From Aldrovandia affinis (taxonomy: Eukaryota; Chordata; Actinopteri; Notacanthiformes; Halosauridae), in NCBI GenBank assembly GCA_029706075.1, contig JAINUG010000047.1, positions 4,337,830 to 4,401,829 of the forward strand: DNA of 64,000 bases, in the 5' to 3' direction. The number at the start of each line of letters is the position of its first letter. Positions within the stretch are counted from its first letter, which is position 1. Of the stretch, positions 23,146-34,110 are shown piece by piece. Both the position numbers and the translations under genes were made by a program. Below the pieces are notes generated by a model. That model did no database searches. It had not been told where the DNA came from and was given only the letters and a program-made list of their open reading frames with translations.

Positions 23146-24634
23146 CACATTTATGGGAGCAACACAATTAAAGAGAGCAACTTGAGCTCCAGAAACAAAA
23201 GTTTCCCCATACTGTCTCAACATTATATACGCCTCTTTTGCTGGAGGTGCGGGACTTGTATGCACTAATAGCAGGTTACATACAGGCCTTTGGTTAAATC
23301 AACCCTCTGGCTGGTCTTTTCGGCTCTTGAACCCGGCCGGCGTGTGCCTACTCAGTCCAACCTTTGGGCATGCTAATTTTACACAAAATTATCAATTTAG
23401 GCCTTTTAAGCATTCTAGCACAGCAAAGCAATGTCACCCCGAAGGCTCTACTCAGCCACTGGGAAAACTCTTTGGGTCAAAAGCCACACTGTCCTGGCTT
23501 GGCAGTGCTGCCAGTGGGAGTGTTTAAAGGAGCACTCAGCATCCGCTCTGAGCGAAACCAACCGGGTGTCTAAACAGCGAACCAGACCCCGCGTTTTACA
23601 ATTTATCAGCATTTGCATCCTGGGATGCTACTATCAAGGGGCTTGGTCTAGCACATGAGCCATTAAGCAAAGCGTCAGATCACATGGTTATTTCAACCTT
23701 TCAATATTAGAGATGGATTATACACTTAAGTTCTTGCTTAGAATATAAAGTTCACTTTGATCCTTCGAGCCTCCCTTTCTAGGGCGCAGCTCTAGGCTAG
23801 ATCCCTTTCCACTGAGTTCCTTCTCCCCCGACTCCTCGGAGTGAAGGACCGTCAGCCTCTTCTGCTTCCCAGTATTTTCTTTCAAAAATACTGATCACAG
23901 AAAGCACTACTCGCTTACTAACGCATTCGGTTTCAGCTTATAGTGGCCTGACTGTACATTGAGCCGAACGCGGCAGCCATTTCTCATGGTCTTAATGCCA
24001 TCTGCGATCTGACCGGCCGGTGACCCAGTCGATAGCGATCCCTAGTCCTGCATCTAATCAGGACCCCGTAGTGGCTGTTAACCACCCAGTTAGGAACCGA
24101 CGGTCTGATCCCTATCCCACTTCGCTATGGGTATAGAAACTTTGACTGTTTTCACCAGCCTTGCCTGTTCACAGAGGTCGCTCTTACGCCCTCTGCTAGG
24201 TGTGGACTATCATCCACGTACCACGTACTGCCTGCATACTTACATGCGACAGCTACGCCCGACTCAGACGGTACCACGGCAGTATGTCCATTCATACTTC
24301 ATCAGACACGGGGCCTTCAGTCTTCTCCCCGGCACTATAACTTGTCTTTAACGTGCCCTCGGAACTTTGCAATTCCGCCGCCGCCTGTTCCAAGCTAGGT
24401 TCGGGGTGCCTAATCCCCTGCCTAACTTGGTAAGTATAGAGTGAATATAAAATAGGTGTAAAAATAAGTATAAAGTTACTTCTTAGTGAATGTAAACAAT
24501 AGAAGTAGAAAACATTAGAGTAATGCGACACCATACTTTCATTTTTCAATTTTTCCTCTTTTTCTTTTTGTTTTCTTAGCAACATTCATATAGACAGACA
24601 AACAAACAAACGAACAACAGATAGACAACATTCA
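23146..24634. other. Retroviral sequence between env and polypurine tract, no clear gene
   Basis: About 1.5 kb lies between the last env-side open frame and the polypurine tract. Several short open frames exist but none shows a domain. It is moderately GC-rich and probably belongs to the element. Confidence 0.45.
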
Positions 24635-27039
24635 TCACTCCCTTCTCCACAGCTCAAACATCAGGTCAGGGTATGGGTCGACTCCGAACACGTTGGAGTA
24701 GTACCATGCTGCAAACTCAGGATCGCCGCGAAGTTCCCTGGTCAGGTTGTTCTGTTCCGGGCGGAATATCTCGGCCCAGTCCCAGCATCGCCATCCTGCT
24801 CCTGGCTCCTTCCCGTATCTGCAGTATGGATTTCCAATGGGGCAGTTCTCCGTGTAGGGTCCTGGCGGCTTCACCCAGGCTTTCTCCATCTCCCCAATTA
24901 TCTGTGGACACAAAATCTCAGCCGCCGCACTAGGCGTGCAAATTTGCCACTCAAAATCATTAGGGGCTAAGGTGGTAATACTAAGAGCGGGGAAGATAGA
25001 CAGTGCCCCGGGGGACCCCGATTTCTCCAATGATCCCTCTCCCAACAGTACACCCTGGTATTTTGGGGGCATGTCCTCTCTGGCAGTCATGGCTCTATCA
25101 ATTGTTTTAGTTACCAATGTTCGGAGGCATGGTATACAACGCCTCCTAGTTATGTTCATCGTTGTACGTTGTAGTGAATCATGTTTATCCTATTCACATT
25201 TTTGTTGACTGTTACCGGAAAAATAGCTGACCATAGGGGAAAACTCTCAAAGCCGGCCGCTACTTCATCTACAAGTTTGTATTCATCAGGAATGTTTCTA
25301 GCTTGCCCAATTGCATCTCTCCAGACTCCATCTGTGTTTTTGGCCTCTATGCTCAACAGTGCACCTCTTTTTCGTCTTGAAAACCTGATTTTCGACAATT
25401 TGTCTTCTATGTCTTCTCGCATCACTGTCTCACCCTCAGGGATCATCAGTACCGGCATGTTTAAAGAAACTAGAGCACACTTACCTCCCCAGTTATGAGG
25501 TAACCAGTTGTAGAGAGCTCGGCCACCACAGTACCACCAAACGTCTGCTCGGGATATTGTCAGTCGAGTCGCCAACCTCGTACCTGTCAGAGTTACGGTC
25601 CTCTCACAGTCGGACAGTCTTCCTAGTTGGTGAGCGTTTTTTAGCGTGTTGTTGTTTTGAAAACAGGTTACATCATGGACTTTCCCATGGCGAAACACAG
25701 GGGGAGTTACATTAGCTGCAGCCAGTGGGAAAAAAATTTCCCAGCCTGCACATTCCTTAGTTGGATTTTCTCTAGACATCAAAACGGTCAAGCATGCTAA
25801 ATCTGAACCTAATACATCAGACCCGTTTTTGTATTCTTCAAAAGCTGTTTTTGTTAATCTCAGAGTTGGTCGAGCTCCTGTGCATATCAGACAATCTTGC
25901 TGCCCTGCTTGGTTAGCAAGTTGTTCCACCTGTTCTATCCATGCATTGCTGTCTATGAACCCGGTTTCTAAAGCCAGTCTAGTTTTGTAGGTTATCTTTT
26001 CTGTATCTAGTTTAATTACGGTATCTGGGGCTGACGGGTTTTTCCAATCGAGGAAGGCGGTCTGGGTGTACTTGTTGGGTGGTGTTAATAAGATCTATTC
26101 TGATTAAACCCATTGGATCCTTGCCCGATACGTCTACTCCCAAAACTACATAAAACGTGTTCCTGTTTTTTTTTTTTTTTTTTTGGGATTGCGCCGCCAC
26201 GCGCTTCCACTGCGCACCGTGACAAGTTTTCGGTCATACCCTACCATTGGCCATGGATTAGTAATTCCCTGTTTGGTTGTCAGAACGATAGGGTTAACCC
26301 CTGACCTGTCAGTCAAAATCAACTGTCCTCTCTTCAGTCTTATGGCGTTCTGTATTTTTCCCCATTTATCATTTCCCAGAGTTACATGTTTCCCATAATT
26401 TGAACTGGTGGTCCAAAATACATCTGACCATGCACTGCACCATGATCCCGGATGGGGTAACCCCATCTGAACTGACATCCATACACATCGTACCCTGTCC
26501 ATGAGGCTTGCTTGCCTCCACAGTTTATTACTTTACATAAGTCGAATTGGAAGGTATTATCTTTATTCATGTCGGCTTTTATAATCACCTTTGCACCGCA
26601 CGGATCTACATTGTCTGCGCCTTCAATCAGATTTGCACATGCCAAAATCACCATTGTTCCTAGCCTCAAATTTCCTCTCACATTTCTGGGTCCTCCTGCG
26701 AGTCTTGTTGCATTGTTGTCCGCCTCAAGTTCTCTCATAGTTCAATACACATGTAAGCATCAATTTTATCATTCCTCCCCCCAGAAGTATTCCTCCGGTC
26801 ACGGCGAGTGCCAGCATTAGATCAAAGATGGTTTGATTGAACTCGAACTCTATGCTTGTAGGATAGCTTTGTTTTGGGAATGGTGTCATTATTGAGATAC
26901 CTACCATTGTTGTGATACTTACCACCAAAAGTCCTAATCCTGTAAGTACCATTAGTCCCACCTCCCTACAGTAGTCTGTGAAACTAAGCTCTTGTTTCCT
27001 CCTCCTTCTCTCCTCCTGAACTATTCCTAATTGTGTCAT
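24635..27039 (-). pseudogene. Retroviral env region (fossil)
   Basis: The region is open in several pieces. The pieces show, in minus-strand order, a basic N-terminal stretch with hydrophobic segments (26725-27039), surface-subunit-like blocks rich in Cys and Trp (26382-26738 and 26146-26502), a block with a basic cleavage-type site (25156-25929) and a Cys-containing tail-like piece (24635-25159). This order fits class I env of fish retroviruses. In the family env is a membrane glycoprotein made from a spliced mRNA. The copy here is broken several times and is described only as a remnant. Confidence 0.7.
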
Positions 27040-27482
27040 TGTCCTCCTGATCTGGGTTATCTGGTGTCACTGCGTGTAGTTCTTTTAATCTGTTACTGGT
27101 TTGTGTGAGCGTGCGTGTGGGTGTGTCTGTTTTGGAACAGTGTGCGTAGTGGTGCCAAACCGTATCTCCCTCCTTTGGACCCGAACAGCTCTGTCCGAAG
27201 CTTCAATCACCTGGTACGGTCCCGTCCAGGGTGATTCTATCTCCAAATTGCGGTAGGTGATAGGCTTTTCCCATCTAGGTATTATTTCTCTACAAATTAT
27301 TATTATATATATATTTTTTTTTTTCAGTTGTGCATCAATTTTTGAGGTAGGGTACTTCTACCCAACCTGAGAATGGGTCAATCATTACTAAACAGCTCTT
27401 TTTCCCCTCACTTGGTGTGAGGTGGATGAAATCCATCATCCAAGATTCAAATAGTCAAAACATGTTAAACACCTTTTACAAA

Positions 27483-27513
<31 letters not shown>

Positions 27514-28690
27514 TTTAGTTTGTCCCCTCTCCGTATAACGTTTGTTTATCATATCTACCCTCCCTCCTCTTGAGACATGGCATATGCCATGACTCAACTC
27601 TGCAGCTATGGTAAACAAAGATCTCGGTAATACAGGTTTCTTTTCTGGGCCCACCTACAGGCCAGTTTCGTTCTCAGTACATTTTGATTCGCTTTTTATC
27701 TGGTCACTCGCTTGTTGCATGTCTCTCAAGAGAGTGTCTGCAGCTGCTTCTTTTGCAGCAAGTCTGCGAATGCATTCCCCAGGGACACCTCATCTGTTCC
27801 TTTCGTATGTGTTGCACAGTTACATCTCACATTCAGTTCCAGTATCAATGGTGCATGTGTTATTGGTTTCGCTTTGAAGTCATTCTTTTTTCAGGATCCA
27901 TCCACATAGAATGTTACTTCTGCGTCATGAATGGGTGTGTCCATTAACCCAGGGCGTGCTGCCACAGACCTAGATGTTTCAGCTACACAATCGTGAGGAT
28001 CTCCCTCCTCAGCAGTTGTCAGCAAGGTAGCCGGATTAAGTGTGGTGCATTTTACAATTGTTAGATTAGGCACTTAGTAGAGTCGCCATACAGCTCAGCT
28101 GTCTTGCTGGTGACAAGAATGTATGTTTTGTTTGCATTAGTAATACAGAAACTACATGTGGTACCATCAGTGTCATTAGTTGGTATAATACTATGGTTTG
28201 TGAGGCTTTTACTGCTAATGCTGCTGCTTCTACAGCATGGCAGTCCTCATGCTACAGGATCCAGTTCTGTGGAGTAATAAGCAATTGGTCTTTGCTTACC
28301 TCCAAACCTGTTTTACCCTGCTCAAAGGCTTCGTTGACTTCAGGAGTCCATTTGATTGGATCTCGAGCCTCCATTGGTTCGCTGTAAATACAATCTAACA
28401 GTGGCTGCATCAATTGTGCATAATTACACATCCAGGTTCGGCAGAAATTTATCATTCATAAAAACCGCATGTTTTATTTTATTTTAGGCTTGGGGCCTGC
28501 AGTATTGTTTTGTTTTTTTTTTCTATCCTGAAAGGCTCGGCCTCGAGCTGAGATAGCGTGTCCCAGATATTTTACTTCTGGGCAACACCCCCCTTGCTTA
28601 TCTTCTTGGCCTTGTGAGGCCGGAATGTCCAAACATGCCTTCTTCCAAGAAGGAGAGCAATTCAATATGTCGTCTACATACAGGAGGGGA
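27040..28690 (-). pseudogene. Retroviral pol remains: integrase, RNase H, end of polymerase
   Basis: Minus-strand pieces recognised are the integrase C-terminus with the WTGPY motif of class I viruses (near 27150-27260), the integrase N-terminal side with LSHGICHVSRGG (27436-27654), RNase H with FYVDGS (27891-28073) and the polymerase end with MQPLLDCIYSE and PIKWTPEV (28252-28455). The order is right for gammaretrovirus-like pol. The region is a fossil with several breaks. Confidence 0.75.
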
Positions 28691-30060
28691 AAAAAAAAAA
28701 ATCACAGATACTGCCAAATGCCCAAAGTGCAAAATGCAAAATGCACACAGCACAGCGCAGATGGATCATTCATTTTTAGATTCTTCGCTGTCTACAATGA
28801 ATGCGTCATTTCTTACTTTTATTCTCTTTTTATTTTATTTTGAGCCCTGAATGTTTGCAGAACATCATACAATACCTAATTATTTATCTGATGTAAACTA
28901 GGATGGTCATCGGAAAGAGCTAGCAGCACTCTGTACGGTTCAAATTGCAGTTGTGTATGCACACAGCTTTGTACAGGCAAAGAATGATATTTTTACAACC
29001 TTGGATCTCTGTCCAGCAGCTGGACTCAGCATGCTGCTTTCTTTTCACTTTTTTTTGTAAACATCAGTTATTTAACTGTTTATTCTGGGTTTCTCTCAGC
29101 CACATTTCGGCGAATAACAGTCCATATTTAATATTTAATATAATATAATATTATTATATATAATACTTAGTTCCATATTTCTTTTGCTTAGCTTTATCCA
29201 CTTAGATTCACAATCTTGCCACATTGCGGGACCTTCAACTCCCAAACTTTTCTTTCCACATGCTCAACCCAATCTCCTGCCCCCGTAAACCTCAATTCCA
29301 TTTCCCTTAAATCCTGAGGCAGGTAAACTTAACCATCACTTTCTTTTACACCCAACAACAAGACTTGTACTTCTCCATCTCTGGGAGAAGTTCGTATCTT
29401 TTGGCAAGGCACACTGTTCTGACCTCTGTGGTTTAATTAACTCTCTGCAAAAACATTCCTAAGAAACACACAGCTTTGTGCCTATCTCTTTTGGCACAGC
29501 GCCACACCTTGTGCCAGCGTGAGAAGAGGTTCAAATACTATTTTGAACAGAAACAGAATTTCTCTATCAATCCCTCCTTTTTATGATTTTATCCCATATA
29601 GTCATAAAACATTTATCAAATACTTACCCTCGAGCGGTAAGTGTCACATTACTCCGCCCAAATCCTCCTAACTTCCTCCAGTCTGTACACTAGGGAACAG
29701 CTCCATGAGCGGGACTATTCTTTTACACTGGTGTCCCGCTTACCCCACCTAACATTAATTGTCCAGAAAACAGTCTCACCCTTTATCTCAGTTCAGGATG
29801 GTGTCATCCACCACAGACTCCGCAGTTTCCAATGTGGGGCTTCCAATCCTCCTACGAGAATAGAAGGGATGGGTTCCCTAACCATCTATGATGGTCCAGT
29901 GCACTGTTCCATTGGAATTGCTGCGGCCCATCTGATGGACGTTTATCATCTCATTCATTTAAAACTGGTTGTTTAATACTTGCTATTCAAAGGAAGCGAG
30001 ACTGTGATCTTAAATTTGGAGGTTTTATAATTGCTTCGCATGAAGAACATCAGAGTATTT
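28691..30060 (-). other. Unassigned interior of the retrovirus; possible second LTR remnant
   Basis: This 1.4 kb does not match the expected polymerase. On the minus strand a purine run AAAAAGGAGGGAT followed by TGATAGAG near 29573 resembles a polypurine tract next to an LTR start, so part of a second retroviral LTR (to about 29160) may lie here. No gene is supported. Tentative. Confidence 0.35.
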
Positions 30061-30116
30061 CCATCCATCCATCCATCATCTACCGCTTGTCCTGTTCGGG
30101 TCGCGGGGGCAGCGTC

Positions 30117-31918
30117 CTAAGCAGGGAGACCCAGACTTCCCTCCCCGGCCACTTCGTCCAGCTCTTCCGGGGAATCCGAGGCGTTCCCAGGCCAGCCGAG
30201 AGACATAGTCTCTCCAGCGTGTCCTGGGTCTTCCCCGGGCCTCCTCCCGGTGGGACATGCCCGGAACACCTCACCCGGGAGGCGTCCAGGAGGCATCCTA
30301 ACCAGATGCCCCAGCCACCTCATCTGGCTCCTCTCGACGCGGAGGAGCAGCGGTTCTACTCTGAGCCCCTCCCGGATGACCGAGCTCCTCACCCTATCTC
30401 TAAGGGAGAGCCCAGACACCCTGCGGAGGAAACTCATTTCAGCCGCTTGTATTCGCGATCTCGTTCTTTCGGTCACTACCCACAACTCGTGACCATAGGT
30501 GAGGGTAGGAACATAGATCGACCGTAAATCGAGAGCTTTGCCTTTAGGCTCAGCTCCCTTTACCACGACAGACCGATGCAGCGTCTGCATCACTGCCGAC
30601 GCCGCACCAATCCGCCTGTCGATCTCCCGCTCCATCCTTCCATCACTCGTGAACAAGACCCCGAGGTATTTAAACTCCTCCACTTGGGGCAGGATCTCCT
30701 CCCGACCTGGAGAGTGCACTCCACCCTTTTCCGGCTGAGAACCATGGTCTCGGATTTGGAGGTGCTGATTCTCATACCAGCCGCTTCACACTGCTGCGAA
30801 CCGCTCCAGCGAGAGCTGGAGGTCACGGCCCGATGAAGCCAACAGGACCACATCATCTGCAAAGACCAGTGACCCGATCCTCAGGCCACCGAACCGGACC
30901 CCCTCAACGCCCGGCTGCGCCTAGATATTCTGTCCATAAAGGTTATGAACAGAACCGGTGACAAAGGGCAGCCCTGGCGGAGTCCAACCCTCACCGGGAA
31001 CAAGTCCGACTTACTGCCAGCAATGCGGACCAAGCTCTGGCACCGGTCGTACAGGGACCGAATGGCCCGTATCAAGGGGTCCGGTACCCCGTACTCCCGA
31101 GCACCCCCACAAGACTCCCGAGGGACACGGTCGAAAGCCTTCTCCAAGTCCACAAAACATATGTAGACTGGTTGGGCAAACTCCCATGCACCCTCCAGGA
31201 CCCCACGGAGGGTGTAGAGCTGGTCCACAGTTCCGCGACCAGGACGAAAACCACATTGTTCCTCTTGAATCCGAGGTTCAACCATCCGACGGACCCTCCT
31301 CTCCAGAACCCCTGAATAGACCTTACCAGGGAGGCTGAGGAGTGTGATCCCCCTGTAGTTGGAACACACCCTCCGGTCCCCTTTCTTGAAGAGGGGGACC
31401 ACCACCCCGGTCTGCCAGTCCAGAGGCACTGCCCCCGATGTCCACGCGATGCTGCAGAGTCGTGTCAACCAAGACAGCCCCACAACATCCAGAGCCTTGA
31501 GGGACTCCGGGCGGATCTCATCCACCCCCGAGGCCCTGCCACCACGGAGCTTTTTAACCACCGTGGCGACCTCAGCCCCAGAGATAGGAGAGCCCACCCC
31601 CGAGTCCCCAGACTCTGCTTCCTCGCTGGAAGGCGTGTCGGTGGGATTGAGGAGGTCTTCGAAGTATTCCCTCCACCGACCCACGACGTCCCGAGTCGAG
31701 GTCAGCAGCGCCCCATCCCCACTGTACAGAGTGTTGACAGTGCACTGCTTCCCCCTCCTGAGACGCCGGATGGTGGTCCAGAACCTCCTCGGCCGTTCGG
31801 AAGTCGTTCTCCATGGCCTCACCGAGCTCCTCCCATGCCCGAGTTTTTGCCTCAGCGACCGCCGAAGCCGCGCTCCGCTTGGCTCGCCGATACCCATCTG
31901 CTGCTTCCGGAGTCCCAC
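30117..31918 (-). pseudogene. Rex3 reverse transcriptase and C-terminus, broken
   Basis: Frame 30881-31918 (345 residues) carries KLRGGRASGVDEIRPE, NYRGITLLSLPGKVY, QCGFRPGRGTVDQLYTLR, FVDLEKAFDRVP with the first catalytic Asp and GLRQGCPLSPVLF. The LVFADDVVLLA box lies near 30841-30870 in another frame. Frame 30117-30719 has the C-terminal block VEEFKYLGVLFTSDG, RRIGAASAVM, SLRDRVRSSV and QMRWLGHLVRMPPGR. At least two frame changes separate them. Long open frames on the opposite strand (for example 31359-32267) are shadows. Confidence 0.85.
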
Positions 31919-32191
31919 AGGCCAAAAAGGTCTGATAGGACTCCTTCTTCAGCCTGACGGCATCCTTCACTGCCGGTGTCCACCAGCGGGTTCGGGGATT
32001 ACCGCCGCGACAGGCACCGACGACCTTGCGGCCACTGCTCCGGTCAGCCGCCTCAACAATAGAGGCACGGAACATGGCCCATTCGGACTCAATGTCCCCC
32101 GCCTCCCCCGGGACATGGTTGAAGCTCTCCCGGAGGTGGGAGTTGAAACTCCTTCTGACAGGAGACTCTGCCAGACGTTCCCAGCAGACCC

Positions 32192-33050
32192 TCACAATAC
32201 GTTTGGGCCTGCCAGGCCTGACCGGCATCCTCCCCACCATCGGAGCCAACTCACCACCAGGTGGTGATCAGTTGACAGCTCCGCCCCTCTCTTCACCCGA
32301 GTGTCCAAGACATGCGGCCGCAAGTCCGACGACACGACCACAAAGTCGATCATTGAACTGCGGCCCAGGGTGTCCTGGTGCCAGGTGCATATATGGACAC
32401 GCTTGTGCTTGAACATGGTGTTCGTTATGGACAATCTGTGACAAGCACAGAAGTCCAACAACAAAGCACCATTCTGGTTCAGATCGGGGGGGCCGTTCCT
32501 CCCAATCACGCCCCTCCAGGTCTCACTATCGTTGCCCACGTGAGCATTGAAGTCTCCCAGCAAAACGAGGGAGTCCCCGGAAGGAGTGTTCTCCAACACC
32601 CTCCAAGGACTCCAAAAGGGTGGGTATTCTGAGCTGCTGTTTGGAGCATAGGCACAAACAACAGTCAGGACCCGCCCCCCCACCCGAAGGCGGAGGGAGG
32701 CTACCCTCTCGTCTACCGGGGTGAACCCCAACGTACAGGCACCGAGCCGGGGGCAATAAGTATTCCCACCCCTGCTCGGCGCCTCCCACCAGGGGCAACT
32801 CCAGAGTGGAAGAGAGTCCAACCCCTCTCAAGGAGACTGGTTCCGGAGCCCATGCCGTGCGTCGAGGCGAGGCCGACTATATCTAGCCGGAACCTCTCGA
32901 CCTCCCGCACCAGCTCAGGCTCCTTCCCCGCCAGAGAGGTGACATTCCACGTCCCTAGAGCTAGCTTCTGCAGCCGAGGATCGGACCGCCAAGGCCCCTG
33001 CCTTCGGCCGCCGCCCATCTCACACTGCACCCGACCCCTTTGGCCCCTCC
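32192..33050 (-). pseudogene. Rex3 endonuclease domain, broken
   Basis: Two frames show the domain. 32713-33050 holds LALGTWNVTSLAGKEPELV and RLDIVGLAST, where the usual catalytic Glu region (SETR-type) is altered. 32192-32821 holds [32 protein letters not shown] and STDHHLVV with the metal-binding and histidine motifs. The family enzyme nicks the host DNA for target-primed reverse transcription. This copy is inactive through frame change. Confidence 0.85.
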
Positions 33051-33061
33051 CATGAGTATTT

Positions 33062-33198
33062 AAATAGTAATAATAATAATACATCTCTCTCCCTTGAGAT
33101 CCCTTTTGGCTGTAGGAATTTCACCCATTCGCTTGAATTAAACCTTATTTATTTAGCGCCCCAAACACACGTTTTATCTTCCCAGCATCTGTGTTTTT
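33062..33198. repeat. Retroviral sequence with (TAA)n next to Rex3
   Basis: A short TAATAATAATAA run follows the Rex3 target duplication. No gene seen. The protease-like part starts just beyond. Confidence 0.5.
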
Positions 33199-33330
33199 CT
33201 ATACATTGGGATGGGGGTCCCTCTAATTTACGAATCTCTTAATTGTCGATACTGTGGCCCCCGTGTCAACCATAAATTCCATTTCGTTTTGTCCAAATTT
33301 TGCTTTAATCATTGGGGGAGTCATTACGGG
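33199..33330 (-). pseudogene. Retroviral protease fragment
   Basis: The minus strand encodes FMVDTGATVS near 33250-33280, the Asp-Thr-Gly active-site motif of retroviral aspartic proteases. It lies between gag and the pol pieces, where protease belongs. Only a short stretch is recognisable, and it is a fossil. Confidence 0.7.
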
Positions 33331-33360
33331 TACTTTCGCTGTGTGATGCTCTGGGCCCCG

Positions 33361-34110
33361 TCAATACAGGGGTTCCTCCTGTCCCCAATATTCCTGTACT
33401 GGTGCTTTACTGGTGGCCCTTGTGGCCTGGGACCTGCTGTCCACACTTGGTGTTCTAGGTGGACCCCCTTGCGGCCTTCCCATAGCTCCCCTGCCTCTAC
33501 CACTAACTCGTCCTCTGGGCCCTGGGCCTGTGGCCATCCCCACGGGCCTGTTCCGACAATTACGTAATATGTGTCCTGGCCATCCACAGAACCAGCAGAC
33601 TATAGGACCCTGTGAATAGCCCCCCTTCTGTTGGAATGAGGGTGCTGGGTATTGTGGCTGACCTTGCCAGCCTGCTGTCATTGTCTGGTGTGGGGGTGGC
33701 TGAGTTGCAGCCACCTGTTGAAATGGTGGGGGCTGTGCCGTAACCACTGGTGCTTCAATTACTGCTTTTGCTCTCTCTTTGTCTGATTTTGCAGTCAGTT
33801 TGGCAATTTGGAGCTTCAACAGCTTGTTTTCAAGAGTAGTGGCCTCGTCTTCTCTAGCAGTTTTCGCTGCCCTGTGTTTGGCTACGCAGTGTACAATGTG
33901 ATCTTTCCGCACCACGGTGGGCATGTTGTCTAGGCCTACTACATCCTCTAGCTTTTGCTGCACTTTCTCTGGCAACCCTTTCTGCACTCCATGTCTCCAG
34001 TGGCCCTCTGAGCCAGTAGATGAATCTGGCCTTTCTCCTGTGCTGTGCTCCCAGAGGGTGAACGCCCTTTGAATGTATGCATACACTTCCTCTCCTGACA
34101 TGTTTAACAC
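33361..34110 (-). pseudogene. Retroviral gag, capsid end and nucleocapsid (fossil)
   Basis: The 249-residue open stretch contains GLPEKVQQKLEDVVGL, typical of the end of a gamma/epsilon-type capsid, a charged coiled-coil-like helix rich in Ala/Lys, a Pro/Gln-rich linker, and one zinc knuckle CWFCGWPGHILRNC (C-x2-C-x4-H-x4-C). An RG-rich tail follows. One knuckle rather than two fits gammaretrovirus-like gag. Matrix and most of capsid are not visible in this frame. The gene is partial here. Confidence 0.8.

Larger units (their letters stand above)
30061..33053 (-). mobile_element. Rex3 LINE (RTE clade) nested in the retrovirus
   Basis: The minus strand holds an APE endonuclease, reverse transcriptase and C-terminal region with the Rex3 signature phrases (EKAFDRVPRE, GLRQGCPLSPVLF, IDRRIGAASAVM, MPPGRLP). 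It ends in the (GATG)n tail, seen as CCATCCATCC at 30061. The 8-bp duplication GAGTATTT lies on both sides (30053-30060 and 33054-33061), proving insertion into retroviral sequence. It is about 3.0 kb, close to complete. Frame changes break it in several places. Confidence 0.9.

Noticed and set aside
31359-32267. 302-codon plus-strand open frame
   Set aside because: It is antisense to the Rex3 endonuclease and polymerase, whose motifs are on the minus strand; GC-rich composition explains its length.
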